From contig JAESUZ010002551.1 in assembly GCA_017311185.1 (NCBI GenBank), positions 2,790,001 through 2,854,000 of the forward strand: a stretch of 64,000 bases of DNA. Reading direction: 5' to 3'. A model generated the notes under the pieces. The model did no database searches, had not been told where the DNA came from, and saw nothing but the letters and a program-made list of their open reading frames with translations. A program made the translations under genes and the position numbers. Shown piece after piece: positions 1 through 11,925 of the stretch. The DNA comes from Proteles cristata cristata (lineage: Eukaryota > Chordata > Mammalia > Carnivora > Hyaenidae). Numbering within the stretch: position 1 is the first letter of the stretch; every line of letters starts with the position of its first letter.

Positions 1-739
1 AAACGTAAGTAGCTCAATATTGATAAAGTTTTACCACCAGTCAAAAGTTTGTTCTGCTATAAATAGGAAGGAGACATTTTCCAGCACATTTAAAAAAAAT
101 TCTTCTACCAACATCCTTCTCTTATAATTAAATAGTTAAAAGAAAGGGTATTCAGCATTGCGGGAGTTTTCTTTAGTCGTGGTTTTACTCTGTGAGATAC
201 CAGTTTGTATATATATGTTTGGGGCATCTTTGAAATTATGCCTAATGATCTCAGTGTGTACAAAAAGACCCCATCGCTTTTTTATGGCTCTACCTGAAAA
301 ACTATGAATGAGTCTAAGAGCTTATGGCTTGGTAAAAATCATTCTTAGTTTTATTTGCTTTCTCAAATTTCAAAGAATGTGAAGTGTTCTGTCGTTTTTA
401 GTGACAGGGCCCTTCCTAAGTATATACATGGAGGGAGGCCTGCTTTCTTGTCATGGTTCACTGAGAGCAGCAGTCTGTAAGGTCACTAGTACTCGGTAGC
501 TCCAGTGGGGCTGAGATAAGGCCACATTTATCATCAAGTTTCATGGATAAGCTCCAAAGGGAAAAAGGATGTTAATAAAAGGGGGGGAGGGAGCAGAAGA
601 GGAAAGGATGTTAAAGAGAATGATGAAGAGGAAGGAAACAAATCCGGAATAAGAGAGAAGTGCTTATAGTAGTGTTATCATATATGTTATAATGTATACT
701 AACATACTTAATATACAATAACTTCTGTGGTTACTTTTT

Positions 740-925
740 ATATACCCAGCAGTTTTCTTAGTACTTAGTGCACATTAACTCATTGCAGCCCCACAAGAAT
801 CATGTGACAGGTAGTACTTATCACCTGTAAAACCACAAAGCTGGTAGGTAGCTGAGGAAGGACTGAACCCAGGCATGCTAACTCCACTGCATTGCCTGTG
901 CTTAACCACTGTATAGTAGGAGGCC
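740..925 (+). repeat. MIR relic
   Basis: The order of short MIR signatures is kept: cattaactcattgcagcccc, the acagg tag, ctgaggaaggactgaaccc and cttaaccactgta. The copy is diverged, as expected for an ancient mammalian SINE. Confidence 0.7.
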
Positions 926-1110
926 ACCAACATTTCTCTAGATGTCATTCAATGGCAGTGAGATAAAAGATTTCTTACATTTGTCCCATTGGAATTGTAT
1001 GTTTCTTGCAGCTTGCAGAACATAGTAGGAATGCATCATTTCTACTAACTTGAGAATGAGAATGGACTATATGGAGATACTTAACATTTAAAAGGTAAAA
1101 AACACTTCTT

Positions 1111-1320
1111 TTTAAAAAAAAAAATTTTTTTTTAATGTTTTATTTATTTCTAGGAGAGAGGGAGACAGCGTGAGCAGGGGAGGGTCAGAGAGAGAGGGAG
1201 TCACAGACTGAAACTGGCAGTCAGCACAGAGCCCGACGTGGGGCTCGAACCCACAAACCGCGAGATCATGACCTAAGTGAAAGTCGGACGCTTAACCGAC
1301 TAAGCCACCCAGGCGCCCCG
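1111..1320 (-). mobile_element. CAN-SINE, uniform 'CTAGAAATA' subtype
   Basis: Antisense tRNA-Lys-derived SINE running from T-rich tail (ttttatttatttctaggag) to ccacccaggcgcccc. It is flanked by 21-bp direct repeats (1090-1110 and 1321-1341, one mismatch). About 20 bases are missing in the middle: the usual aggctccaggctctgagctg block is absent between gactgaaac and tggcagtcagc. The head keeps pol III A and B boxes (reverse strand). Confidence 0.95.
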
Positions 1321-1409
1321 AAAAGGTGAAAAACACTTCTTAAAGGGCCATGTTCTGTTTTGGAATTGGACTTATTGTTATAATCTTTCTATGTAATTTG
1401 AAGATTTTA

Positions 1410-1611
1410 TTTATTTAAAAATTTTTTAATGTGTATTTATTTTTGAGACAGCGCGAGACAGAGTGCGAGCAAGGGAGGGACATAGAGAGAGGGAGACACA
1501 GAATCTGAGCTGTCAGCACAGAACCCAATGTGGGGCTCAAAACCATGGACTGTGAGATCATGACCTGAGCTGAAGTCGGATGCTTAACCAACTGAGCCAC
1601 CCAGGAACCCC
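1410..1611 (-). mobile_element. CAN-SINE
   Basis: Antisense copy of the common subtype (tattttt gagacagcgcgaga ... gagccacccaggaacccc) with an 11-bp target-site duplication tgaagatttta at 1399-1409 and 1612-1622. It lies 70 bp from the previous SINE. Confidence 0.95.
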
Positions 1612-1949
1612 TGAAGATTTTAATATTCAACAGTCAATACCAAATTTATATATGTTCTTTTGTGGTCAGAGTTTCATAAAACAGAAACAGTAAATGCTAA
1701 ATAGGGATCTATACTCCTTATCTTTTGCCAGAAGCAAAGATACAGAATATCTTTTGTAGCTTCATAGAGCAAGTAGCTCCAGAGTTCCAAGTGTCAAAGC
1801 CTTCAGGAAAAAGATACATAATCAGTAATAACCAAAATGATAGCTGCTGTGAGCATCCAGTCATGTGTTCATGTAACAATAAGTGTATATATTTGCTTCA
1901 GTGATGTAAGTCCTAGAATGCAAATATTGAGGGAAAGAAATGAAAAATA

Positions 1950-2125
1950 AGAATTAGTATTTATTGAATATGTAACATATACCAGGCAACTGTGCTGAGT
2001 GATTTGTATGCATTATCTTTCAGTATGAGGTAGTATATTCATTTTATAGATGAGGCTGCAGAAGCTTAAGGAAGCTAATTTACCTGCCCAAGGTTATACA
2101 ACCAGTAAGCAATAGTATTAGGAAA
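1950..2125 (+). repeat. MIR relic
   Basis: MIR order of motifs: agtatttattgaatatgta, ccaggcaactgtgctgag, ttttatagatgaggctgcag, tgcccaaggttatacaacca. Confidence 0.75.
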
Positions 2126-3165
2126 AGAATTCTCAAAAAAAAGTTAGAGATCCAAATAAAATAATACACTACTTATTTAACATGTAGTTACCCATTCATC
2201 TCAGTGTTGGAATCATCCTAACATTTCTTTGAGAAACTCTTGGTCCTGCTCGGGTCTCATCCTTTGCTAATGTCATTTAGATGTGAATTGATGTCATGTT
2301 TAGCACTTGTTACATGTCTTCATTTCTAGAAATGGATATAATTTCCATTTCTACCTCAGTTATTCTTTTAACCAGATAGACATGTTTGAATCTACATCTA
2401 AACGGCAGCAGAGAATATCTGTACTCTTGATAACTTGTTGGAGTTCTATCTGCCAGAAACTCACAAAACACTATTTATGGGGGAGAGAAGAAACTCTTTC
2501 TGGGGAACTATGATCTGTTCCTCTATAGTGTGCTGGCCTCACCTACTGAGATTCTGGGTAATTAAAACAAAAATCTCCCCAGTGGATTCCAATTCACATT
2601 CAGGGTCAAGGAGATCTGTGTATCCTTAAGTTTTAAGATTTTTTTGGTCTTAAATCTTTTTGGATTTAAGTTAGTCACAAGAGTTTTGTGTCTGAATTGG
2701 GATCAGTTTTCTTATTTGCGTCCCTGACCTCTTCAATAATTTACCAGACCTTTCTGAAAGTATATTTTGAAGGACATTGTAAGAATCATTCCTGAGAAAC
2801 CATTTATAGCATTAATTGAAATCTGGGAGAACATTATGGATGATTCCTCATCAGGACCAAGAGGACAGTTTCGTCATATAATTGTTTCCTTCCTTGGGTT
2901 GGATGCCAGAAGTTTAGAGGCAAATTGTGCCCTCCTCCAAAGCCAAAGTAATATCCTGAGTTTTCGTTTCAGCTTCATCCTGGCTCATCAGCATACTCCT
3001 CATCATCCCCATTTCAGCTCAAGAGTCATCTGAAATATCTCTTGGTTTGTGATAATTTGTCAATGTGAAAAGTCGTATCTGTACACATTTTCTATGCATA
3101 TATACTTAAATATTCAGACTTAGAAAAAGTAATCTCAGAGAGGTTTCCTCTGTCTACTTTTCTAA
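2126..3165. other. Intron stretch with no recognised feature
   Basis: No repeat family, exon or RNA gene recognised. An 88-codon + frame at 2767-3033 has no family resemblance and no flanking splice logic, so it is treated as chance. Confidence 0.5.
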
Positions 3166-3412
3166 AGTGGTCCCACCCACCCCCTTATCACATCTTGTTA
3201 CTCTATTGTCTTCTCAGCACTTGTCAGCACTTGACATTCTTTTTAATGATTGTCTTGTTTATTGTCATTCTTCCAGTGTGTCATCATTAGAATATAAACT
3301 ACAAGAATTATATACGACAATAGTGGTCTTGTCTGTTCACCACACATCTCCACTGCCTATCCCAGTGCCTGGTACAGAGTAGGTACTTAATAAATATTTC
3401 TTTAAATGATAA
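3166..3412 (+). repeat. L2 3'-end relic
   Basis: Contains tagaatataaactacaagaa and, near its end, cagtgcctggtacagagtag followed by gtacttaataaatatttc. This is the typical 3' end of the ancient L2 LINE in sense orientation. Confidence 0.75.
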
Positions 3413-4794
3413 ATTTTCCTTTCCCTCCAGTTTTCTCATCCGCTTACAATTTGTATTTTATCTTGTAAGTGTCCATGTAAACATCCTCAAGTCCTCTTTG
3501 GAATTTGGTATGTTGTAAAAGAATGAATACATGAATAAATGTTAGTCCTTAAATACTAAATTTATAGCCCCTTTTGATAGTTATAATTATTTCATACCTA
3601 TTAAAATAGAGGTCAGTGTATTGTTTTTTTAGGTTTTACTTATTTTACCTGTGTGCTGTATTTTTAGAAATATAAATACTTCACATAAAAATGATTTTAC
3701 ACTTCTAATTGTTCTTTATTTCTGATTTTATCATTTGTGTTGCTTTTAAGATTGAAATCTGTTTTGTTTTCCCTAGAAGAGACTATTATATGTAATTTGA
3801 TTTCGAAAATAAAAAATGCCATATTACCACCAAGAAATATCAGCAGTTATAACTGGGAAGAGAAGGAATAAACAACTTAATTGATCCCCTGACCCACACC
3901 CCCTACAATCTGTTTGTTTATATTGAAGAAATTTTTCAGAATCATATGCATGTATTAGCAAGGGTAAATCAACATTTTTCTCCTTTATAAAAATCAGTTT
4001 TGTACCAGGGCATTTTAGTATTGAGCAGTAGTTGTCCTTTTGGTGCAATTTTTTGTTCCCAAGTAAAGAACATTAGATAACCATTTTTGGAAGATCAGAA
4101 ATCAATGAGGCTTTCCTGAAGATGGGCATGAAGAGCTCACGTTTTGCAAGTGGCTTTAACATTTTCTACCCGAGACAGGAGAACTCCTTGTTGATAGCTT
4201 TCTTAGATCACTTATTCTACTTGGCACTGACTCTTTGTCTCTAGCCTTTACCTCTAGTTGGTCAATTGCTGTTCTTCTTATTTTTATTTTTTTTCCAGTT
4301 TGCCTTTTAAATAAGCTTGGTTGGGAGACATTGCCTTCATTTCCCCAACTAGTGAGGTCAGAAGGTTGGGAATCAGGCTGGTACACATGATTTGGCACCG
4401 CTGGTCACAGCTCATGCTTTTCTTTAAGTGGTTTCTCTTTCTTTGGACTAGATAGCAAGATGCTGCAGAAAGAGCTGGCACTTCACAAAAACTAGTTCTG
4501 TAGATTTCTGTGAATTCCTAAGTGGATTTTTAATGCCTTTAGAACATATAGTCAGGGGTCTGGCCAGGAACCCAGCTATGGATTCTCAGTAAGGATAATG
4601 AGCTGTCAAGGTTACACATGGTGATATTAATCTAAAGTAGGCTGGGGGAGCAGTTGTCTGAAGACCGTTGTCTAGGGTCATCAGAGCATGGGCAAGAGCA
4701 TGGTGTAGGTAGAAGTGTGGTAGAAGGTGAGGCCCAGGGAAGTCACAAAGCAGTTACAGAGAGAGGATACTGGGTACACTGTGCCAGGTGGGTT
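3413..4794. other. Intron stretch with no recognised feature
   Basis: AT-rich, no repeat family that I can name. Open frames here are under 85 codons, overlap on both strands and resemble nothing. Confidence 0.5.
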
Positions 4795-4811
4795 AAATAT
4801 CCTCCTGGCTC

Positions 4812-5025
4812 GGGGTGCCTGGGTGGCTTAGTTGGTTAAGCGTCCGACTTTGGCTTAGGTCATGATCTCGCGGTTCGTGGGTTCGAGCCCCGCGTCGGGC
4901 TCTGTGCTGACTGCCAGCTCGGAGCCTGGAGCCTGTTTCAGTCTATGACTCCCTCTCTCTCTGACTCTCCCTTGCTCGCGCTGTCTCTCTCTCTCCTAGA
5001 AATAAATAAAAAAAACATTTAAAAA
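4812..5025 (+). mobile_element. CAN-SINE, uniform 'CTAGAAATA' subtype
   Basis: Complete sense copy: ggggtgcctgggtggcttag, B box gtgggttcgagccc, ctgactgccagctc, gtttcagtctatgactccc, CT-rich stretch, cctagaaataaataaaa. It has a perfect 17-bp target-site duplication (4795-4811 and 5026-5042, aaatatcctcctggctc), which argues for a recent insertion. Confidence 0.97.
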
Positions 5026-5414
5026 AAATATCCTCCTGGCTCAAGTAGAGAGAGCTACCTGAAACAGACTGAGGCACAATCTAAGTTTTTAAGATCATAC
5101 ATTTAGGTTTTAGTGATTGGCTCTACTCTTGATTTAGATATTGTGATTTTTGAAACACAACAAAACAAAACTAGATCTTGTGTTTCTAAGGAAACTGGGT
5201 ATTTTCTAGCCTGACATGTTCTCATGGCACCTGTGATCATTTTCACCCTCCTATGAGTTTTAAGTTTTTGTTTCAGAGGGAAGAACCATTTATCTTCTTC
5301 CCCACTCCTTCTTGTCTCTTATGTTCTTCTTCTTCCTATTCTTATTTTTCTTTATTCCTTCTTCTTCCTGCTTTCTTCTTTTTCCTGAATCTTACTCTTT
5401 GTTGGTCTTTTTTA

Positions 5415-5637
5415 TTTATTTGTTTTTATTTTTTAAAAATGTTTTATTTATTTCTGAGAGAGACAACGTGAGCAGGGGAGGATCAGAGAGAGAGGGAGAT
5501 ACAGCATCTGAAGCAGGCTCCAGGCTCTGAGCTAGCTGTCAGCACAGAGCCCAACATGGGGCTTGAACCCAAGAACTGTGAAATCATGACCTGAGCTGAA
5601 GTCAGACACTCAACTGACTGAGCCACCCAGGCACGCC
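5415..5637 (-). mobile_element. CAN-SINE
   Basis: Antisense complete copy from tttttaaaaatgttttattt to ccacccaggcacgcc. A 15-bp target-site duplication tgttggtctttttta is present at 5400-5414 and 5638-5652. Confidence 0.95.
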
Positions 5638-5652
5638 TGTTGGTCTTTTTTA

Positions 5653-7380
5653 AAGTTCTGCAGGCTGATGGGAGAGGGCTTTCCCGGGCTCACTCTGCCC
5701 CATTGTGTGTAGTTCAGACTGTAGATTGCCTCTCCTGGATCAAGAGATGAGGCTTAAAGATTAATGGCATTTTATGCTCTGAAAAATCACACTTAGTTTG
5801 TACAAAATGAGCAACAGGCTCATTTTGAATGCCATTTGGTATGCATTAAATAGAAGCATTTTAATAATTGAAGAGTTCTTTTGAATAGACATTTGGAAAA
5901 TTTATTTTATTGACTTGGATAATTTTGGTACTATAATCAAACTAATGTGAGTTCACTCCTTAGTGAGTTATAGGTAACAACTACACCAGGTAGAGTTGTT
6001 GCACAAAGAAATTTTGCTTGTAGCAAGTAAGGAGGTCACAGGGAATAACTTCCAAAGCCATGACACCCTGATCAAGGACACATGGCTTCCTTTTATTTAG
6101 GGTTAGGGAGAATATTCAGAAAAGGATGTTTTGTCATTGGATGTGAAGGTAGGCATGAAGTCACATATGCGCCTTAGAGAAACATGCCTATATTTACAAT
6201 GTGTGTTATGTTAATGAGATTTGTTTTCCTTTTGGGGCAGAGATTTTAGCATTATGACGAGGTAGAGGTACCTTTTGATCACTCCAAGGTCCATGTGCAC
6301 AGATGTGAGTTGGTAGTTGGGCTCAAACTGATCTGGGTGTTTTGGGCCAGCTGGCACTCTTAGGACAGTTGGTATTGCTTGAGAAAGTCATTCTGTTTCT
6401 ATCACAGAATGCTGTCAGGTCTTTTGCCTAAATTAAAAGATAATCTGGAAAGAACTTAAGGAAAATGTGGGCCAAAATCAGTGGATCCATGCAGTAAAGG
6501 TCAGGTCTTGAGGTCCATCAAGTGGGGTGTTTTTGGTGACAATATCAGTCTCTGTTTGCTGTAAATAGTGGATTATTGTCATGGTGAGTTTGGAATTATA
6601 CGCAGTTAGCACTAGTTAGGAGTGCTTTCATGTGCTTTCCAAGAAAAGTTTAGGTAAATGTTGAATGAGAATGGGAATTTGGTTTTTACAGATGTACTTA
6701 CAAATTTATGTTTATGCAAAATAATTAAGTCATCATTTCTTAGGAAGATTTTTATTGACTTTGATAGAAACTTAAAAATCACTGAAGGTGATGAAAATTT
6801 TGATGCAGAACCACAAAAGTGTGTTCACACTTTAGGACTTTGTACATCTAGTTTAGCTATAAATGATACATTGCCTTTTTTTTCAAATGTATTTCCTCAT
6901 AAAAGAACCTTAAAACTTGGACAGATATTGATTGATTGGTAAGAAGGTGGGCAAAATTCAAGTAGTGTTCCTTGTGGTCACCAATGGTGAAGCAGTTTCT
7001 GCCTGGGAGGGTGACTGGAGATAAGGTATTTCAAACCATGGTATAGTAATTTTTGTTGGTTTTCAGGAATTTCCTGGGTAAAACTAAGAAAAATATTATT
7101 GATCCTGAGATTTTGAAAAGTCTTATTTAATTTCTGAAGTAAGTTTAGCATGATGTTCTTACAGTTCTTGATCCTGCAGAGACAATATTTTTGTAATTAA
7201 GGGAGAATACAATTAATTTATAGCTTAACCAATTTTATGTGAAATCAACTTGAGGTCATTGATTAGTGAGATGTGTAGGTCATTTCCTATATGTTCTGAT
7301 GATGAGATCATGAAGTTTGCACTTTTCCTAGGGTGATGGGGTAAAAATTATTTTACTTTAATTTCGTTGTACAGAAAAAC
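5653..7380. other. Unclassified intron block
   Basis: No named repeat recognised. The text between about 6220 and 7150 has the feel of an old endogenous-element interior, and a 94-codon + frame lies at 6658-6942, but I could match neither to a family. No splice-flanked coding exon is evident. Confidence 0.35.
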
Positions 7381-7394
7381 AAGGAGCGAAGGCG

Positions 7395-7505
7395 TGCATC
7401 CTCATATTCATTTTTATTTCTTCCCAGCGTTGACACACAGCCTTCTACATGGCTCCCTGTACGTAGTGCTCAACAAGCAAATGATGACTGGATGGAAACA
7501 TTGAT
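7395..7505 (+). repeat. Probable L2 3'-end relic
   Basis: ttctacatggctccctgtac and gtagtgctcaacaagcaaat followed by gatgactggatgg resemble the L2 end (cctggcacatagtaggtgctcaataaat type) but are strongly diverged. Confidence 0.45.
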
Positions 7506-8385
7506 GCCATGTCCCCAGACCCTTGTTGTTAGGTTAGGTTTTCCCTAGTCAATTATTTCTTTTCTTTCCATCTCTCAGTACAGGTTTGAGCACTTTCCTG
7601 CTGCCTCCTTACATTTATTGTTTCCCCACGAGCATAGTCTTGCTCTGTTCACTTCCCCTATGACCCTCGATTTATTTTGTATTTCTCCCCCACTCTATTT
7701 CTGTGAAGCTCCTCTTTTTCTCTTAGCAACTAAAGAAAAAAGCAAGTCTCTGAAAGGTTATTTACATTCAGTGTTGGGAACCATCCCTGCTGCACATTGC
7801 TGGACTTAATTATTTTGCGATTTGGAAAATGTGTGATAGTTCAACAAGCTTTCCATTTCACTACTTACCTTTAAATCTGTTTTTATTTTTGGGGGGGGCA
7901 TACCTATGGCTTTTCTTTTTTCTGTTTGTTTGTTTCCTTTGTTCCCCTTCAGTTGTCCCTCATTCCTTCTTTTCTTTGAATGTGGAGTGAAATGCCCCTT
8001 CTGCTTTTTACTGCTGAACTAATTGCCCTCCTAAAATCGTTCTTTTTGTTCTCATTGCTCTTCATTCCCTGGATTTAAACTCTGAGTTATGTGCTCAGTC
8101 CACCCTCCATACTTGCTCAGCATGTCCCTTCTTAGAGTCTTCTAGAGTGATCCATCACTGCATTGCCACAAGATTTGGACTCAGTATTAAGAAATGACGA
8201 GGCACTTTTGCAGATATAGTAAAACTTGCCTCAGAGGCTGGTCATACAATTATTCCTGCTGATGTGTGTGTTGCTGTGTGGGGTGTGGGGACTGGCACTG
8301 ACAACTTGGGTGTGTTAATAGAAGGTGTCCCCATGAGCTAGACCTACATAATGTTGGGCTGGGACTTTGTCCTTCAAATTTACTG
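7506..8385. other. Intron stretch with no recognised feature
   Basis: T-rich on the + strand with short pyrimidine runs; no repeat family or exon recognised. Confidence 0.45.
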
Positions 8386-8387
8386 TT

Positions 8388-8445
8388 GGTTGTTCATTGC
8401 TTCTTGTGCCTGATGTATAGTTGATGCTCAGCAAATATTTTTTGG
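8388..8445 (+). repeat. Possible L2/MIR 3'-end fragment
   Basis: tgcctgatgtatagttgatgctcagcaaatattttttgg resembles the conserved L2/MIR terminal sequence; only about 60 bp is visible. Confidence 0.45.
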
Positions 8446-9393
8446 TTTGGTGTTGTTTCAATTTTCTGTCTCAAAGATGCAGGAAAAAAGTTCTCTGACC
8501 CTTTATCTTACTATTTTATGTACTTTTGAGGTATTTCCAATAGTTAGAGTAGTTCTTTCCTTGAGATTATTAAAATCTTTTCTTGGAATGAGCTCAAGAG
8601 GGGCATGGGGCTTTTCCTTATCTGTGATCTCTGTTCCTCTTCCTCTCACAACTATTCTTGCTAACCCCACAGAGACACCCTGTATGGGGCAGGCCTAGGT
8701 TCCACGAGGATCCCATCCCTGTAAGCATCTGAACTGAAATAGTTGTCCCTCTTGCTTCACATTTGAGGCAAGGTTTATGAGGAAAGGCAGGGCCGTGATG
8801 GGAAGGAGAAGGCCGTGGGCACTTGGACAGTGCTTGGCACACTAATGTTCCACCACATAAGGCTGCCTGCAGTCTCTCTGCAGCCTTAATCGCTGTGACA
8901 AAATCATTCATGTCAGTTTATAGCCTCGTCTCTCCCAACAAAAATAAATCCAAGCTATTTAACCTTTGTGTGTCACTTTATTCACCAGAGTTTGCCATTT
9001 GGTGCCTGGAGCTGCATTTCCTTTAAGACAATGATGCATGTCTTCTCACAGAGTGACATGTAGTGTTTTTGATGGATCTAAACTCACATGACATATTCAA
9101 CCAAGGAGTTCCCTTGGTATTTATTCTTAGAATTTTGAATTTTCTAAAACTGGGTTTTTGAACTAAGTACAATATCCATTTTTTTCCCCTTTAACTAAGT
9201 CCCAGATACTTTCTTGTCTATTATGTTATGTTCATTTCCACTTCCTCCAATGTTTACCACCATTTTATGGGCTAAAAGTTAGTGTAAAATATTTACTTTC
9301 TTTGCTTCTTAGGAGATATTATCTGTATACTACTATTTCTCTAGGAAATCTCCATGACTTAGAAAGTTCTGCACATCTGATTTAAATCAGAAT
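8446..9393. other. Intron stretch with no recognised feature
   Basis: Slightly more GC-rich from 8580 to 8890, with overlapping short frames on both strands (8447-8698 + and 8618-8911 -). Neither has a recognisable domain. Confidence 0.45.
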
Positions 9394-9408
9394 AAACCCC
9401 ACTAGAGA

Positions 9409-9624
9409 GACACCTGCATGGCTCAGTTGGTTAAGCGTCCAGCTTTTGATTTCAGCTCAGGTCATGATCACCTGGTTCTTGGGATCGAGCCCCACGTCGG
9501 GGTCTGTGCTGATAGCATGGAGACTGCTTGGGATTGTCTTTTTCCCTCTCTCTTGATTCCTTCCCTGCGTGTATTCTCTCTCTCAAAATAAATAATAAAA
9601 ATAAACATTAAAAAGTATCCTAAA
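9409..9624 (+). mobile_element. CAN-SINE (diverged)
   Basis: Sense copy: acacctgcatggctcagttg, ggtcatgatcacctggtt, gatcgagccccacgtcggg, CT-rich tract, aaaataaataataaa. Flanked by near-matching repeats aaaccccactagaga (9394-9408) and aaaccccaccgctagaga (9625-9642), the second with three extra bases. Confidence 0.9.
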
Positions 9625-9857
9625 AAACCCCACCGCTAGAGAATGGTTTCTTTCGTATAAGAAGAGACCTCAGAGAGTGACGGATGGCACACTGTGCTGT
9701 TTTTAAGCACTTCTATCTTAGTATGAATGAAGGATCTGAAAGTAGGTTAAAGACCAGCAAAGAAAATAAAGGCATATGGTGGTGGGGAGGTCCCACATCA
9801 AAATAATAGGATCCAGTAGCTGGTCCATAGAAATGAACCCTAATAGTTTTCATGACT

Positions 9858-10041
9858 TGAGCAGCCCCAGTGCTGGAGCATGAGTTGGGGAGGGGCAGAG
9901 AGAGGAGTGTGAGAGACCCAAGCAGGCTCTGCTCTGTTAGTGCAAAGCCTGAGACAGGCTCCATCCCACGAACTGTGAGACCATGACACGAGCGGAAATC
10001 AAGAGTCAGATGCTCAACCAACTGAGCCACCCAGGCACACC
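9858..10041 (-). mobile_element. CAN-SINE (diverged)
   Basis: Antisense copy lacking an obvious T-rich start: gagcatgagttggggagggg ... gatgctcaaccaactgagccacccaggcacacc. No clear target-site duplication. Confidence 0.8.
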
Positions 10042-10054
10042 TGTATGTATATAT

Positions 10055-10520
10055 TTTAATCAGAGCTTTATTGAATTAAAATTTGCATACCATAGAATTC
10101 ACCCATTTAATAATCGTTTACAACTCAAAGTTTACTAGTATATTCAAATAGTAGTGCAATGACCCCCACTGTCAAACTTAAAATATTTTCATCACCTCAA
10201 AAAAGAAAGCCCATACAATTCCCCAAACTCTCCCACACTGCCTACCCCCATCCTCAGCCCTAGGAAACCATACCTACTTTCTGTCTCTATAGATTTTTCT
10301 GTTCTAGACATTTCATGTAAGTGGAATCATACACTGTGTATGATGATGAATGGCTTCTTTCACTTAGCATAGTATTTCCAAGCTTTATCCATGTTGTAGC
10401 ATGAATTATTACTTCATTCTTTTTATTGCTAAATAATATTCCCTTATTCATTTTGATAGAGATTTGGGTTGTTTTTATTTCTGGGAATTATGCATAATTC
10501 TTTGAGCATTTGTGTAGAAG
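10055..10520 (-). repeat. Old L1 (L1M type) 3' region
   Basis: Antisense text such as agctttattgaattaaaatt, attcacccatttaataatcg, tctgttctagacatttcatg, taagtggaatcatacactgt and cttagcatagtatttccaag is characteristic of old mammalian L1M/L1ME 3' ends. It is truncated by the next SINE. Confidence 0.7.
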
Positions 10521-10530
10521 TTTAAAAAAA

Positions 10531-10734
10531 TTTTTTTTAACGTTTATTCATGTTTGAGAGACAGAGAGCATGAGCAGGGGAGGAGCAGACAGACAGGGAC
10601 TCACAGAATCTAAAGCAGGCTCCAGGCTTCAAGCTATTGGCACAGAGCCTGACCTGGAGTTTGAAACCACGAACCATGAAATCATGACTGAGCCAAAGTC
10701 GGATGCTTAACCAACTGAGCCACCCAGGTGACCC
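10531..10734 (-). mobile_element. CAN-SINE
   Basis: Antisense copy: tttttttaacgtttattcat, gagcatgagcaggggaggag, ccaactgagccacccaggtg. It is inserted beside the L1M relic and followed by an A run at 10738-10751. Confidence 0.9.
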
Positions 10735-10919
10735 TCAAAAAAAAAAAAAAAGTTTTCAGAACATTGAGTCAACATGAAGCTCCCTGCAGCTTTGTTTCTT
10801 GTAGTTCTTCTGACCACAGTATCTCTATGCTTCTGTTATTCATCCCTTGGTTGTTAGGTGGAATCTACGAAATCAATTGGTGTTTGTGAAAATTTCTTTA
10901 GGACAACTTTGTTACTTTT

Positions 10920-11035
10920 TTAAATTTAAAACTACTTTTTAAAAAAAGTTCAAACATACAAAAAAGATAGAGTAATGTGATGGACATTTGTACTCACCAC
11001 ACAGAATCAACACAAATTTAATAGTTTAAAACTTT
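10920..11035 (-). repeat. Old L1M fragment
   Basis: aaagttcaaacatacaaaaa, tagagtaatgtgatggacat, actcaccacacagaatcaac is the familiar L1M segment with acccaccacccagaattaac. The next SINE is inserted at its end. Confidence 0.5.
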
Positions 11036-11251
11036 AAAAAAATGTTTATTTATTTTGAGAGAAAGAGAGAGAGAGAGACGGAGAAACAGAGAGAGAGAAA
11101 CAGAGCATGAATAGGAGAGGGGCAGAGAGAGAGGGAGACACAGAACTTGAAGCAGGCTCCAGGCTCTGAGTTGTGAGATCTCATGAACTGTGAGATCATG
11201 ACCTGAGCCCAAGTCAGACACTTTTAATCAACTGAGCCACTCAGACGCCCC
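11036..11251 (-). mobile_element. CAN-SINE
   Basis: Antisense copy from aaaaaatgtttatttatttt to gagccactcagacgcccc. A short match tagttt on both sides is the only hint of a target-site duplication. Confidence 0.9.
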
Positions 11252-11253
11252 TA

Positions 11254-11460
11254 GTTTTTTTTTTTTAACTTTCTATGATTTATTTATTTTTTATAATTTA
11301 CATCCAAGTTAGCACATGGTGCAACAATGATTTCAGGAGTAGATTCCTTAAGCCCCTTACCCATTATCCCATCCGCCCTTTCCACAACACCTCCAGCAAC
11401 CCTCTGTTCTCTATATTTAAAAGTCTCTTATATTTTGTTACCCTCTCGGGGTTTTTTTAC
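11254..11460 (-). mobile_element. Extra L1 3'-UTR copy
   Basis: From a T run at about 11254 (poly-A on the other strand) to about 11460, this repeats the next 190 bp: aatttacatccaagttagca, gtgcaacaatgatttcagga, ccctctgttct... It is a second copy of the 3' UTR of the L1 that follows, in the same orientation. Confidence 0.85.
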
Positions 11461-11689
11461 ATTTTTTAAAATTTATTTTTTAAATTTACATCCAAGTTAG
11501 CATATAGTGCAACAATGATTTCAGGAATAGATTATTTAATGCCCCTTACCCATTTAGCCCCTCCACCACCCCTCTAGTAACCCTCTGTTTGTTCTCCATA
11601 TTTAAGAGTCTCTTATGTTTTTGTCCCCCTCCTTGTTTTTATATTTTTACTTTTCTTCCCTTATGTTCATCTGGTCTGTGTCTTAAAGT

Positions 11690-11892
11690 CCTCGTATGAG
11701 TGAAATCATATGATATTTGTCTTTCTCTCACTGACTAATTTTGCTTAGCATAATACACTCTAGTTCCATCTGCATAGTTACAGATGGAAAGATTTCATTC
11801 TTTTTGATTGCCTAGTAATACTCCATTGTGTGTGTATGTATATATAAAATATATTCTTTTTAAAAAATTTTTAATGTTTTTTATTTATTTCT

Positions 11893-11925
<33 letters not shown>

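Noticed and set aside
4812..4890. tRNA-Lys-like sequence with A and B boxes
   Set aside because: It is the head of a SINE, not a tRNA gene: no closed acceptor stem, and it continues into the SINE body and tail. The same holds for all similar sites.
5253..5530. Two phenylalanine-rich + frames (possible membrane proteins)
   Set aside because: They come from a pyrimidine-rich intron tract and the T-rich tail of an antisense SINE.
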